Source: Nectonema munidae
Lineage: Eukaryota; Nematomorpha; Nectonematoida; Nectonematidae
DNA: 64,000 nucleotides
Assembly: GCA_030549495.1 (NCBI GenBank)
Contig: JAUIRK010000710.1
Location: forward strand, 62,001-126,000
Direction: 5' to 3'
The notes beneath the pieces are model-generated. The model worked only from the letters and a program-made list of their open reading frames with translations. It was not told the DNA's origin and searched no databases. Positions within the stretch are counted from its first letter, which is position 1; the number at the start of each line of letters is the position of its first letter. Positions 12,455-25,577 of this stretch are shown piece by piece. A program made the translations under genes and the position numbers.

Positions 12455-13340
12455 TCTTTTCTGCTTTTTGTAGACGATCTAACACTTCTCTTCAAACTTA
12501 ATGATACAAACCTTTGTGAAATAGGAACTTATGACAACTTCGTACATAGGCACCTACATGGTGCGAAAAAAACTTTCTTACTGTTAATGTTTCAAAATCT
12601 AGAGCTATGTCTTTTTCGAACAAAAGAACCAGTAATTGCTTTTCTAACTTTAATCTCGATTTGCTAACCAAGTTTAATTATCTCGGATTGACAATCAGCT
12701 CGAAATTAAAATGGTATGATCATATGTACAATTTCTCTAAAAAAATCAATACTTTGATTGGTATTTTGAAACATGTTAGAAATTTTATAAACACACAAAC
12801 TTTATTACTACTCTACAAAACACTAATTCTACCACATCTTAATTATAGTGTTGTTAATTGGGGGTATTCTTTCCAAGATCAAATTCTTTTATTACAAAAA
12901 AGAGCTTTGCGAATAATATTCAGGCTTCCTTTTTTATCACATATAACACCAGTTTTCAAATCAGTCAGACTTCTGAAATTTGAGGACATATATCATCTCC
13001 AAACTCAGAAGTCCTCTCAAACTCTTTCAGTTCCTGGGCAACATTATGTTCTGACCTAATTCCTTATAATTTGAGATACAAAAGCCTTGTAGTTCCTTTT
13101 TATTATCATTCTAAATGTAAAATAGCATTGAAGTATAGAGCAGTTAAATTGTGGAATGATTCACTTTCCAATCTAGACCTGTCAAATTTATTATACAATG
13201 AATATCAGTTTTGTGCTGTTATTAAATTTTTTTTTATCAATTCTTACATACATTTGTGCCCTTTCTTATGCTATGTGTGCCGCAAATACTCGTACACATA
13301 TAATTGATATAATATTATCAATGCTCTTTGATGACATTTT
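12455..13340 (+). mobile_element. LINE 3' fragment (CR1/Jockey group), RT C-terminal part
   Basis: Reading begins in the reverse transcriptase active-site region. DDLTLLFK near 12,474 matches the second half of a YADD box. A thumb region follows: KFNYLGLTISSKLKWYDHM at about 12,670-12,725, LLLYKTLILPHLNYSVVNWG near 12,810-12,865 and LLLQKRALRIIFRLPF near 12,890. After a frame change near 13,060 comes the C-terminal motif KIALKYRAVKLWNDS. These are standard for the CR1/Jockey lineage. The endonuclease and most of the RT are missing, so the copy is 5'-truncated, as LINEs often are. The 3' limit is unclear. Confidence 0.8.
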
Positions 13341-14330
13341 TGGCTTGCAAAGTGTAAAATAATAATATCTGTTCATGTATTTTACTTTATGCTCTCTTTT
13401 TGTCATTTTATCACGAGGATATCCTTAATTCGGTCTTTTGGCTATTGGGCGTGCCCGCAAATGTCACCGTCTGCTTATATCAAACTACAAAACTTCATTA
13501 TCATTTTATATCTTTTTATACATTTTCATATGTCAAATTTGATTTATTAATTTTCTTCTTCTTCTTCTTTTCTGGTTTTTATAAACTTGGTATTAAAAAT
13601 ATTTTAAAAATATTAATCTAAAACTTTTAGCCAAATTGCATAAAAGGCAGCAAAGTCTCTTTTTTTTTCTTTCCCCAGATCAAAGCATCATTTTTGCATC
13701 TGACAAGGCTTCATATGTGTCCATTTCTTCCATTATTTTTGATTAGCGTTAAGAATTTTTGTTTTTAAAATGCTTTTTGAAGTATTTGTAGGAGAAAATT
13801 GATCGTTCTAACTATTAAATGTGATATTTTGAGGAGTGTTGACGTGTACTTAGGCTGACTTAATTACAGACATAATTTTTGCAATCTTAAGTTGATTCGC
13901 CTATGTCAAAAATATTGTAATTGCAAATTAAAGGGGCAATAGATGGAGCTATTAGAATTAATATAAGAGCACCATTTAAATATTGGAAAAAATGATGGCA
14001 ATTCCATTTTGTATTCTTAACGTCAAGGAATTAAAAGAGTTTCTTTATATATTTTCAGATTCAGCAATTCATCATTTAGAAATTTATTTTTCGTAAGAAA
14101 ATGACGTGCCTATATATAATGGGGAAAAGTATCGCATAAAACTTTTGATACTTTAGTAGTTAGTGAATTGTAAAAAAAGTTGGGATAAAAATTGTTTAAA
14201 TCAAAATTTTTTCTCAATAACGTCAACATTTATTTTATCTATTATTATTAGTTATATCTATCATTCTTTTTGACTAATTGAATGTAAAATTGAAAGAGAT
14301 GAATTTTTTTATAACAAAAATATCAAAATT
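13340..14330. other. possible LINE 3' trailer and AT-rich DNA
   Basis: No gene. The patch at 13,390-13,510 (containing GGGCGTGCCCGC) may be the 3' untranslated part of the preceding LINE. The rest is featureless. Confidence 0.35.
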
Positions 14331-14334
14331 AATG

Positions 14335-15440
14335 TTAATGCTTAAAAAACCTTTCCATGGTTGTTGGTTTTTGTTTGACACGTTTCTGAATAATTAGTTC
14401 TTCTAAGTCTGTGAGAGTGGTTTTTCTGCAAAATTGCCTTGACTGTAGTAGTTGCATAATTTTTTTAAAATCCTTCAAGAATTTCTTCAAGAGATAAAGT
14501 AATTTCAGTTTTTTGTAACGAAAAGTATGAAACATTCTCATCACTTTTAAGACCTCCTTGCTCTGGCATATAGCTAGCAAAATGATTTTTCCCCATTCAT
14601 TAGAGCAATGCTTCTCAAATGATACACCGTGGCGCACTGGTGCGCACTTGAAAGGTAGCCAGGTGCGTCATGAAAGGTAGCCTTGTGAACCCTAACAGGG
14701 GGTGTGAGAAACAACCAAATAATGGACAACATATGTAGTATGTACTTATTTATATTTTTTACTTTAAAATTTTATGATCGATTTTTCCATATGAATTTCA
14801 ATGGTACACCCCAAAGTTTCAGTTATTTCATAGGTGCACCCTAGGGTAAAAAAGTTTGAGAAGCACTGCATTAGAGAGTAATCTTCAGTTGACAGTTCAT
14901 TATCAAAGTATACCTTCTCAACGTTTTCTATTTCAAGCTCTTTTCCTAGTTAATTTACTTGAGAATCATCATCATAATCAGCAACATCTTTATTCAATTC
15001 TAAATCGGGTAAGTTTAAAAATGGAAAACATATGAAGCAAAGCATCATTATCCAATGAAACGAATCAAAGACATAAATTTGTTAAAACAAAGTTCTGTAG
15101 CTGAGCTTGCATTGCCAAATTTAGTGAGAAGAGAAGTGATCATTGTTTTTCGATAGCATGCTTTAAATTAAATGATCTAATAACACCCTGATGATACATA
15201 TGTACTTTTGAGCAGTTCCTGGATTCGTTTCGATGTCTCCTGCAGTGAGAAGTAACCAAGCAAAACAGGGATTGAGATTCCTGGGATTGGGTTTCAATCT
15301 CTCCTGTAGGTAAAAGTTGCTTTTTTAATATTTTGTCTAAAATTTTAAAAGAAAAAATTGATGATTTGATTGTTTGGGGAGAGAAGCAACAGAAATCGTC
15401 TTTACCGAAATATTTTATTCTCAGTAAAAATCGATTCAAT
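14335..15440 (-). pseudogene. pogo/Tigger-type transposase remnant
   Basis: On the minus strand YHQGVIRSFNLKHAI (about 15,195-15,150) matches the conserved LDQGVIRSFK block after the second catalytic Asp of Tigger/jerky-type transposases; here the Asp is His. Downstream lies an acidic stretch (DVADYDDDSQ near 14,970), then LLAICQSKEVLKVMRMFHTF, resembling the helical tail of the family. The end is KPTTMERFFKH with a stop at 14,335. That ending resembles the PCNA-interacting motif found at the C-terminus of pogo-like transposases. The frame is broken several times, and a hAT MITE has landed within it at 14,606-14,868. The N-terminal DNA-binding half is not visible. Confidence 0.55.
14606..14868. 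mobile_element. hAT MITE, 263 bp
   Basis: The ends are CAATGCTTCTCAAA (left) and CAGTGCTTCTCAAA (right, reverse complement). They are flanked by a perfect 8-bp duplication CATTAGAG at 14,598-14,605 and 14,869-14,876. It carries no coding sequence. It interrupts the Tigger-like remnant, so it is younger than that element. Confidence 0.88.
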
Positions 15441-15607
15441 TGAAGATGAGATGAAATTGCAATCTCTTATTCGATACATTTGTAAAACTTTACATTCGTT
15501 TCTTTTTTTCACTCTACGTCTTCAACCTCAAATTTCCATTAATCTCTCAAAAAAAGTTTAAATTTCATCAAAAACTTAATTTTCAAAATAAATGTCTCTG
15601 TCTAAAT

Positions 15608-17619
15608 CAGTGGTTCTTAACCTTTTTTCTATAATTTCCCATTTTTTAGTGAGTGAACTCTCAATTTCCCACCACAGTTATCCTTCACTAAAAAAAGTAA
15701 TTTTAACCTATTCAGTGTTTAGTGGGTAAAAAAAAGACATTTTGCTTTTTTGTGTCATTTTACTAACTCGAAATTTTGTTTCTATACTAAATTTATTTCT
15801 TTAAAAAAAATTTTTTTTATCAAACATAGTATGAACATTATCTTTCTTATAAACATATTTTTGTATGATATAATTATTTGTATTAAATTAAAAACTATTT
15901 GGAGTTTTTTTTTAAAGCAAACGTCATCATGAATATAGCATCAAAGCAATAAAGTTAAATTGAAGACCGCTGTATTAAAAAGATGAGGCATTTCTCATAA
16001 TTATAAAATATATATCAATTAGATTTTTTTCACAATTTATTAGCAAAATAAAATGAAAAAATGCAACACCATCGGTTTCAATGCGATTTCTGCATTTGTT
16101 TTGCATTGACCAGTGCCTCAATATTTGGCTTGATTTTTGAAATTGCGCAGCGCAAATCAGATTCAAGATCAATCAGGCGGTTTCGCGATTTTATTTTGAT
16201 TTGAACGATGCTTGAAAACCCAGACTCGCACAGGTACATCGAAGGAAATGCAACTAGAAGTGTGAGGGCGGAGAAAGCAACGCGAGGATACAAGTCATAC
16301 ATGGTAGCCCAGAATGCGTTTAGATTTTTGTTTGCAAAAACAGCCTTTGCTGATGAGTCCTCCTTTATCAAATCAAGAAACTGTTCTATGACGTTCTCCG
16401 CTTCTTCTGGAAAGTTATTAACTTGGAAACAGAATGGATCTCTTGTTACCTCGAGTATTGCTCAAAAAAAAGATAAAATAAATAATGAAAAAAGTTAATA
16501 GAGATGAAATAGACAACAATTAAAAATTTTATAATAATTTATCTAATAATAATAAAGCTCATGGATCTTATTACATATATTTTCATACATCAAAATTTTA
16601 ATAAAAATTAGGGCCATGAAATTTAAGGACTAATTAATTTAACCTATAAACAATTTAACCTATTTAACGAGTAATTTAATTAATAAATCGTTAATTTATT
16701 TTAACGATTAAAGTTTCCTTTAAATTAATGAAATTAAATTTTATTTTTGGGACTATCTCAATAAATATAATAGTGGCTAAAGAAAAAAAATTAATAGATA
16801 TGAAAGACTACTTATCGGGCAAATTACATAATCATTTTGGTTTAAAATTATTAGATGAAGATAATATTGAAGATGCTGCCAACGTTTATAAGAGAAAACG
16901 TACACTCTTTAAATTTAATTTTCAAATTAAAGATATTTTGTTAAATTAATTTGTTAGCAAATGTACTGATGTTTTGATTTAATCGAAATTAACTATAAAT
17001 TAATCATTAATATAAAAAAAAATTAACTATTAAAAATAAATTAATAGTTACCACCCTTAATTAAATACATAAAATAAAATAATTTTTATCAAAAATTTTT
17101 GGGGTGAACATAATAAGTTAAAAAAATGTTAAAGTGAGGCAAATCGTAAAACAAAGAGGAATGCTTACGTAAATTTAAATGCAAAGGAAAACTTGATTAA
17201 AAGCAAAACAAATGCTTGATAGATAAGCAAAATGATGAAATATGTCAGTGATGGGAAAAAGCGAATGAATAAAGTAATAACTAACTAAGGCTCACTCAAT
17301 TGGTTAGCAATAAGTAGATTGTGAATAAGGAAGCAATCAGTGTGTAATGATTGATGAATGATGATAGTGCTGTGTGTGCTTACGCCAACTTATATGCACT
17401 GGGCTCATTGCTGAATGTGTGTGTGCGTGCGTGTGTGTTCCAAGATATGGATGGAGAAGTGATTTTTTTATGTTTGGCATATTGGAAATGCTCAGTGTGA
17501 TGATATAATTACTTTCATGTTTTGTCGAAAATTTTAAAATATTGATTTTTTAGGCGACACAAACGGATGGAATTTCCCACTTAGTAACATCACCTTTCCC
17601 CACCGGTTAAGAAAGACTG
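15608..17619 (-). mobile_element. internally deleted hAT element, 2,012 bp
   Basis: The left end CAGTGGTTCTTAACC and the right end (reverse complement) CAGTCTTTCTTAACC are bounded by a perfect 8-bp duplication GTCTAAAT at 15,600-15,607 and 17,620-17,627. Only the C-terminal end of the transposase survives, on the minus strand near the left end. The middle (16,500-17,500) is very AT-rich and non-coding. The perfect duplication suggests a fairly recent insertion despite the degraded interior. Confidence 0.88.
16075..16470 (-). pseudogene. hAT transposase C-terminal fragment (ZBED5-like)
   Basis: The protein reading contains LNAFWATMYDLYPRVAFSAL, then LLVAFPSMYLCESGFSSI and KSRNRLIDLESDLRCAISKI, and ends KSH. 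This is the hAT dimerisation region: CESGFS holds the third catalytic acid (Glu), and RNRL...DLR follows as in ZBED5/SCAND3-like transposases. The neighbouring hAT at 37,335-40,273 ends with the same pattern, including the final KSH, so both belong to one branch. The rest of the transposase has been lost from this copy. Confidence 0.8.
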
Positions 17620-17629
17620 GTCTAAATAG

Positions 17630-20520
17630 ACAAGTGTTGTGAAAGTTTTTCATGAATCTAAGTAAAAAGAGATGATTAATATTTAATTAATTTTTTTAAC
17701 TTTTTTATATATAAATTAAAATTTTTTTTTAATTTTATTATTCAGTAAGTGATTTTACTATCAATATTAAAACTTGATTAGTAATTTTACCATTTTAAAA
17801 CTCCTAGAGAAAAATAAATATTCTATATCCTGAACAAACCTTTAGAATTGGGTTTTAGAACATATAGGCAAGAACTTATTATATTAAACAACAAACATAC
17901 TCTAATAAGTTTCGTCTTCTTCTTCTGCATACATCAAAACATAGCGTGAAAATACTTGAAATCCTAAAATGCCAAGATCACGACATTTAAATTCTGTCCA
18001 TTTACTTATATTTTTTGTAGCTTAATAGTTTGTCTTTATGACAACCACATTCCTCTTCACAATTAACTTCATTTACTTTCAAATTTAATGTTTGAAAGTT
18101 CACTTTTTCCATTACACCCTTCTTATGTCTGATTTCATCTAATTATAATTTGATTTAAAAATCCTTTTCACTCTTATAACCATAAATAAACGCGTTCACA
18201 TATACCTTGGGAAAGTATATAATGAAAATTTTAGAAATTGAATCTTTTAATAAGTTTATATTCACAATTAAAATTCAATTTATTTGGTAGTTAAAGATAT
18301 AACATAAATGGACACAAACAAAGTACTCGATAATCCGTACCACACATAAAACAAAATAAATAAAATATAAATATAAACAAAGTGCCTTTGTTGGTCCATA
18401 CAATTTGTACATGCACAGACCAACACGATACATACCCGATACTATTGTTCATCCTGATATTATGCATATCCGTGAAACAAATAGCGAAAAGAGTGATGGT
18501 GGCGTGATACTGTAAAGCGGCAAACACTCTGGGATTAACTTCTGTAAAAATGGAAGAGCTAAGAGTTGTCGGCACACTGGATCGTTCTTGTAGAGAACGG
18601 ATAGTCCAATTTTGCTATTTTACTGTAAAAGGCCTTTGTCTTATGAAACGCACACTTTTGTCAAAGTACCTCAGACAAAGCCAGTGAAACACCTTGCCAC
18701 ATCGCTGCTTCAAAGTACATGACATTGCACTCATTGCGGATTAAGATTTAGTTCTTTAATGATCTTGATCACACGATCAAGGTTATGGTGTCGGAAAAAT
18801 ATTTTGCGACTTCGGCTCCACTTATTTTTAATTTTTCAACGCAGACTATTAATATTACCTAATAAATGCGTATAAAATACCAACCCAATGAGCATACCTA
18901 TATTTCTTTTGACCTGCGTATGTACATTGTACATGTTAGCCTGGCTAGGTCGTTCATGCACTCTTTTAGAAAACATCAATAGTATATAAATTTAGTACTC
19001 TTAACAAAGATTCGTTATTTTCAAGATTAGAATGAGAAGTGAAGTTAGATAATATCAATTTTTTAATAGCTAATTTTATTCTGTTTAAATGATAGGCATA
19101 CTGTTTGGTTTTGTATGATTGGAAGATTAATTAGACAATTTATCTCCAAAGATTTATACTAAGCAAAGTAAGTAAACTGGCCTAACTCTAAGTTAGGCTT
19201 AACTTGCATTTCTTTATAAATAAACTAGGACAACTTATATGCCTAATGATTATACAAATACGAGATATGTAGAAAAGAAAATTAAAATTGTTTTTTTCAT
19301 ATCAAGTAAAATTGAAAGAAAAATTATATAAAAATGTCTTACACGGCTAAATTTAAGTTTTTATTCAGATACCAGAGAGTTTTTATTAATAATTTGTTTG
19401 TGCCTAATTTTGTCCAGTTGGGCACACATTTTACAGATACTAGTAGACCATTATCAATATAAACATAATTAGATATGCATTCTTTATTACTAATTTTAAT
19501 ATTTATCACCTATAATATTAATTTCTAAAATGTTTAAAATTAAATCAGAATCAAGCTAACTTTGAATACAAATAATATTAGGAATAATAACTAATATTTA
19601 TTTTGGCCTAATGTTCTCAGACTACATGAAAAAATAGAAAAGAATAAAAGAAAGACACGTAAGGAATGTTTTTAATTTAGTATGCTTATTTACCTGTCTT
19701 TATCTTAATTTCTTTCGTAGTCTGAAAAATCCTTGGCGAGAATATTACTAAATTCTTTTTTTTCAATACCGCTAACTATACGTGTTGCAAAAATTTTTAA
19801 AACAAATATTTTAGCATTTAAATCTTTTTTGAAAAATATTTTATTTGTATGTTAAAGAAACAAAAACTAATACTTACAATTTCAGCTTTTTTTATATTCA
19901 AGGAAAGATAATCTTTCTTACATGGACAGATAGTAAGAATAGTCACTATCGGGGATGTAATTTTTTTAATATTCTTCAAAAAATATAACTAAATTTTTTT
20001 TGAACGAAATGAAATTAAATAAAGTCAAAGTTTCATAAATTAGAGAAATCAATTACAAATAAAATATTTATTTATTTTATAAAAAATTTTTTGTTTGCCT
20101 TGATAACAGAAGATTTTCAATCGAGACATTAAAAATGGAGGCATAAATATTAAACCATAAATAAGACATCAAATAAAATATCTGTCTTGTCATTTTCTTA
20201 TTTAAACATTAAGTTTTATAAGTAAGTTAGGTTTCGTTTAATTAAAATGTGTATTTTTAATATAATTAAACGTTAAATTTTGCAGCAGGTTTTAAGCTGA
20301 CCCTTTTTTTCAAATTCATGCCATCACCCTAGTATGTCTTCAAATAGACGGATGCCTTATACTAGTTCAATATTTGTTCTGAGTTGAAACAGATTTTTTT
20401 TGAATTTAATCTTTAACGACCACCTCTATTAAACAGCTATAGGTGATATCATTTACACAGGTCTGAGGAAGTATAACTACATCGATACAAAGATTATTAC
20501 CAAGAGAAATGATCGTTTAT
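17630..20520. other. 2.9-kb stretch without a recognisable gene
   Basis: Very AT-rich. A slightly GC-richer patch at 18,380-18,790 has a 94-codon open frame on the minus strand with no motif. A short palindromic word (GCCTAACTCTAAGTTAGGC) lies at 19,180-19,198. I see nothing I can name. Confidence 0.45.
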
Positions 20521-20527
20521 ATTAAAA

Positions 20528-21685
20528 CAGGTGTCACCAAACATTTTTTGAAGCGGGCCGGATTACAGAAAAGTTAAAAAAAAATGCGGGTCGCAATATT
20601 GAAAAATTAATTCTGAAATCATCAACTTAATTATATTTAAAGATCAAACAAAACAAAAATAAATGGGAATAAAAAAGGGCGTAGGAAATAGGTTTTAAGT
20701 CGCGGTATCCAATCAAAAGTAAGCTTTTTGGGTTCATCAGTGTCAGTCTTATTTGATCAGTTCACTTTACATACTTCATTTTTGAAGATGTTTATTATGA
20801 GTTGTTCAATCAAAGGGTGATGCAATACCAGCAGCAAGTTTCTTCGAGGTTAGGAACTTAGTTTCATGTAAATAACAATGGAGTTCGATAACCTTTTTTC
20901 TCTATGATTGTAGATGTTCTAAGTATAATTAAACGGGCACAGTATTTAAGTTGCAATCAAATGCCTTCTCAAATAGAAAAATTTAGGATCTATTCGCTAA
21001 GTTTCCTAAAATATGACCTACTGTTTTTCAGAGAAAGGACCTGAATATGAAAAAATTATTAAAGTAAATTGCTTAAATCTGTACAATATAATATATATTA
21101 GCATTATGTGACGAACATTGTTATTAAGATAGTGAACAAAATAATCGCAAATGGGCTACGTCATCGACAGTTTTGTTTATTATTAGAAAATCAAGAACAC
21201 ATATGTGCATCTTCTATTGCACAACAGAGTTCGATGGCTTTTTAAAGAAAAATTAAAAGGAATATAAAGGTAAAGGTACCTTGGGTTGTTCTGATCGAGA
21301 AGCCACAATGCGCCGCTTGTATGGAACTATGAGGAAAGTAGGCTTGATGCAGAATCGAACCCAAGACCTTGAGTTATTGAAACCCGGTATCTCACCAACC
21401 TTATCTCACGCCCCTCTATAATATAAATAGTGAAGGGCACAGAAGGCAGAGTTGTGAAATCTAATGCAAGAATCAAAGAATGCATCTTTAAGGTGAAACA
21501 GGTGTAAATACAATGAGCTTGTCTCAACCAAATTTATCAAAGGCCAATTTGTTTTCAATGTTCAGGTGTCTTTGCAGTAGTTTTATGATAAATAAGTTTT
21601 TGTGGACTGGCTAAACTTTTCAATTTATCTAATTTTTTGTGAGTAATTTCAGTTATGTGGCCGGCAACACGTTTGGAAACTAAAC
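20528..21685. mobile_element. hAT relic with SINE insertion (tentative)
   Basis: The left end reads CAGGTGTCACCAAAC, then TTTTTT and GCGGGCCGGATTA, a typical hAT terminus. The right end (reverse complement) reads AGTTTCCAAACG, TGTTGCCGGCCACATAA, its natural partner. I cannot see a clear 8-bp duplication and no transposase remains. A tRNA-type SINE lies within it at about 21,255-21,425. Confidence 0.42.
21255..21425 (-). mobile_element. tRNA-derived SINE
   Basis: On the minus strand an A-box-like TAAGGTTGGTGAGAT near 21,413 and a B-box GGTTCGATTCT near 21,350 are spaced as in a tRNA-derived pol III promoter. A tRNA-unrelated body follows (GCGGCGCATTGTGG, then ACAACCCAAGGTACC) and then an A/T-rich tail. 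The cloverleaf does not close into a good tRNA, so this is a SINE and not a tRNA gene. Confidence 0.55.
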
Positions 21686-21689
21686 AGCT

Positions 21690-22600
21690 TAAACTAATCG
21701 ATAAAATTGCTGAATTTCACTTATAAGATATAAATTAATCTTGGTGCTCAGTCAACAAGGCACTTTGAATAAGAATGTAAATGACATCTGATGTTGCACC
21801 TGACTGCAAAATGCACATCAATATATCTAACGAGTTCATGTATGTCTGTGATTGAATTTGCATTTAATTTAGAAGTTGCATCAAAAGTATTATCATCTCT
21901 TGTCCTTGAACTTAGGACACCAACTCGTAGTTAAACAGTTGTCGCCTATGCTTTCGATTCCTAGCCTGTAGAACTGTCATCGCTTTGCTACTTCTCATCC
22001 ATGTCGCCACACCATATGTTGTACAGATCTGAGATGTACATTTTCACTCTTATTATAAACGGACCAGAATTTTTTTAGTCTACACCCATGTCCTACGCGT
22101 TAATTTGGATTATCAGTGCCCTCTAACCGACACGAATCTTGCAGATGTCGATCAGAAGCAATTTCATTTCATCACCACTATATCTGTAAACTGTATGAAT
22201 TTCAAGCCGATTTTTCTGCCCTTTTTACTTTACCATTCTCCAAAATACATGATGTATTATATTTTGTTTCCAACGATTTGCATTTCTGTCTGCCATCATC
22301 TCTATTTAGCAACATTCATTACACAATGATATTTAAGAAAGGCATTCTTTTAAAAGAAAAGTAACTTAAAATTCAGTATTTGAAGAAGAAATTTTTATTA
22401 TTAGAAAACAAAATATGAAAAACTATTGACAATAAATAAAAAAAAAATCACAACATATGGCCCATCACCACAAGAGAAGAAAAAGGAAGGAAAGGCACTT
22501 CATTGTGATTTCAATAACTCATGTGAGATGGACATATCAATATGGTGAAGAATAAAAAGATACAGACAAATAAAAAAAAAAAAAAATATATGTAAACAAT
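21690..22600. other. intergenic stretch, no gene recognised
   Basis: Overlapping short open frames at 22,105-22,364 lack motifs. The rest is A/T-rich, ending in a poly(A) run at 22,572 and a (TA)n run near 22,610 where the next LINE begins. Confidence 0.45.
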
Positions 22601-22691
22601 AGTGTATTATATATATATATATATTTATTTGTTTATATTTATTTGAATATAAAACATAAATTTATGAAATGTGATTGTATTTGTAACACCT

Positions 22692-25577
22692 TCAAGTAAA
22701 AAACAAAGCTTGCGAAGAAGTTTTGAATCCTTTACGATTTTGCAGATCAAGTTTGGGAAGAAAGAAATTCACAAGGAAAAACGTTCTAAGAAGTATTGAA
22801 CGAAAGAGAGATTTTTCACTGACTTCAGGAATATGGAAGAGAAGGTTGGAGCGAGTGAAGTAGCCATGTGTGGAATTGTTTTGTATGAACAGAGAATTTA
22901 GAAATCCATTTTGGTAACACGATTTATAAAAAAAATTTAAATGAGATAAAACATTGATATCAAAAATACTAATACTGGAAAGATAGTCATTCGTATTATT
23001 AGAACTGTTAATAAACTGCAAGAATTTACCTTGGTATAAATGTAATTTTCTTAACATCGTTAAACAAGAAGAGCCCCATATAAGATTGCAATACAGGAAG
23101 TGTGGATATATGAACGCATAGTAAAGTAGTTTTTTACATGGAAAGTGAGACAATTATCTATTTTACGAAAAGTTCTAAGAAGTCGAGACACTTTTAAATG
23201 TAACAAAGAAATATGCTTATACCATGAAAGATTGCTAGTTAAAGTTACTCCTAAAAAAGTAAAACAATCTACCCTACTTAATTTAAATCCTTCGAGTGTT
23301 ATATTGAAATTTATGTCAAGTGATCTTTTAGAGAAAATCATAGACACATTTTCTCAAATTGAGAGAAAGCATGTTATGATGACACCAATTACAAATTGAT
23401 TTTAAACAAGAGTTACTAATAATAGAAACTGTTGAAATATCATTAAAATTTAAAGACATGACCGCATCATCAGCATACATAATTAAGGAAGCGCGATTAT
23501 CTAGAACAAAGAAGATATTAATAAACAGAAGGAAAAGTAGGGGTCCGAGGATTGACCCTTGAGGGACACCTTTTTCCACAAACTTGACCTTTGATTTTCC
23601 ATTGAGAGAAACAAAAAACGTTCGTTTATATAGAAAACTATTAAGCCATTTTAAAAGAGGGCCGCGTATACCTAATTTAAACAATTTATAGCTGAGCAGT
23701 TGATGATTAACGTTATCGAAAGCTTTAGCTAAATCAAGAAATACAACCAAACTAAACTTTTTAGCATAAAAATGACTAGAAATGGAGCTAAGTAGAGATA
23801 AAACAGCATCTTCAGTTGATTTATATTTTTGAAAACCGAATTGATTCGGATTGATAACTCTATGCTTGTCTAAAAAAGATATAATTCTACTTAAAATGAT
23901 TTTCTCGAATATCTTGGAGAAGTTGGACAAAATTGAAATCGGTCGATAACTATCCAATGAATTAGCAGGCTTTCCATTCTTCAAAACAGGAATAATGCGC
24001 GCTAATTTAAGATCTTGAGGAAATTCTCCCATTGCAATCGATAAGTTAAATATTTGAGAAAGAGCAAAAAGAATACTAGGAAGAATATCTATTATATGGC
24101 AAATAGTCAACTCATCATCACCACATGACCTTTTATTTGATAAAGAAGCTATTGCAGTCACTATATCGTTATAGTTAATTTCGTGCAAATATAAAGTAGA
24201 TGAATTAAGTATGATAGTCTTATCGATGAAGTTATAAGAAGAAGTGTTGTGATATTAATCTCAGAAGTAATGGCAAAATGATTAGCAAATTCATCACTAC
24301 TGAAAAGAGCATTACACGAATTTTTATTATAGGGTTTTAAAATCTTATTTAATGTGTTCCATATAGTATTTTTTTACAAGAAGAAAAATAGTTATAGTAA
24401 TATGCCGATTTAGCCCTTAAAATTTCAATCTTATACTGCTTCAAAACATTTTTATATTTAGCACAGTTCAAAGGACTAGGATTGAGAAGCTTTACCCTAT
24501 AATATTTGGCTTTCAATTTCCTAAGAGAATTTAGAAATGGGGAATACCATGGTTTACTGTCATTTTTCACTTTGAACTTTACAAATGGGAAACTAATAGT
24601 GAATGATTTCTTCAAGAGATCGATGAAAATATTGTATGCATTATTCGGATTTTTAGCTTAAAAAATGGCTCAAAATTGATTTGTGCTACACTGGAAATAA
24701 AAGATAAGCGCTGTTTAAGGCCAAAACTTTTTTTGAACGAGTAAAAAGACTTAGTTGGATTCTTAAAGAAATCATCAATGAAAATACAATTGGGGAAATG
24801 GTCAGAGATATTACTGATAACATTATAAGAGTAATATGGTAAGTTAAAATTTATAAAAATGTTGTCAATTAATGAACAGGAAGAGGAGGTAAGACGAGTA
24901 CCTTTAGTTATGGTAGGGAAAAAGCCAAATTGATGAAAAATATTGATAAAATCCAAGTTATCTGAATTTTTATCAAAATCAAACAAATTGATGTTGAAAT
25001 CCCCGCAAATAATTGAAAATTTAGAGAAAGAGTGTTTATTAAAAATACTTGATAAATAGTTGTTGAATATAGAAATATCGGTGTTAGGAGGTCTGTATAC
25101 AGACAACAAGTTGAGAAGTTTATCTTCCATTTGCAAACTAAGTAATAAGGAATCAAAAAAATTATTTGAGCAAGACAGGTTTTTGATGGAGACTAAGTTA
25201 AAAGTGGCTAAGAAAAAGACACCTACACCACCTCCACGTTTCTTCCTCTCATGAAAATAAAATTTATAACCAGGAAGTTCAAAAGATTGAGAGCCCAATT
25301 GCCATATTTCACTTAGAACAATAAAGTGAAATTTAAACTCGGAAGAACTAATAAAATTGAAAAAGGAATCAAAGTTGGACTTTAGACTACGAATATTAAA
25401 ATGCATCAGTTTCAGGTTTTTAAAGGAGATTTCAAAGTTACAGGAAAGAAAATCTTTTTGATGAATATTTTGTGTGGATGCCCTAGATTCAGCTTCAAAA
25501 TTATCAAAAAAGTTTGTATCATGTAAATCAAGAGGTAAAAAAGTTGAATCTTTACTAAGATTCTTCAAATCAATCAT
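22692..25577 (-). pseudogene. LINE ORF2, endonuclease + reverse transcriptase
   Basis: The endonuclease part has LKLMHFNIRSLKSNFDSF near the start (the catalytic Asn box), VLSEIWQ, then YRPPNTDISIFNN, the IICGDFNINLFDFD box (Asp/Asn) and SLIDNIFIN, ending with ISDHFP (catalytic SDH). The RT part has YRPISILSNFSKIFEKI, NQFGFQKYKSTEDAV, VVFLDLAKAFDNVNH, GVPQGSILGPLLFLLFIN and LIMYADDAV, so the catalytic Asp residues are all present. The thumb reads DCFTFLGVTLTSNLSWYKH and IYPHFLYCNLIWGS. Breaks lie near 24,655, 24,375 (an A-run), 24,255, 23,345 and 23,150. Intact catalytic boxes with few breaks point to a relatively recent copy. Confidence 0.85.

Noticed and set aside
18291-18575. 94-codon open frame on the minus strand
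   Set aside because: Hydrophobic but with no recognisable domain, splice site or homologous pattern.
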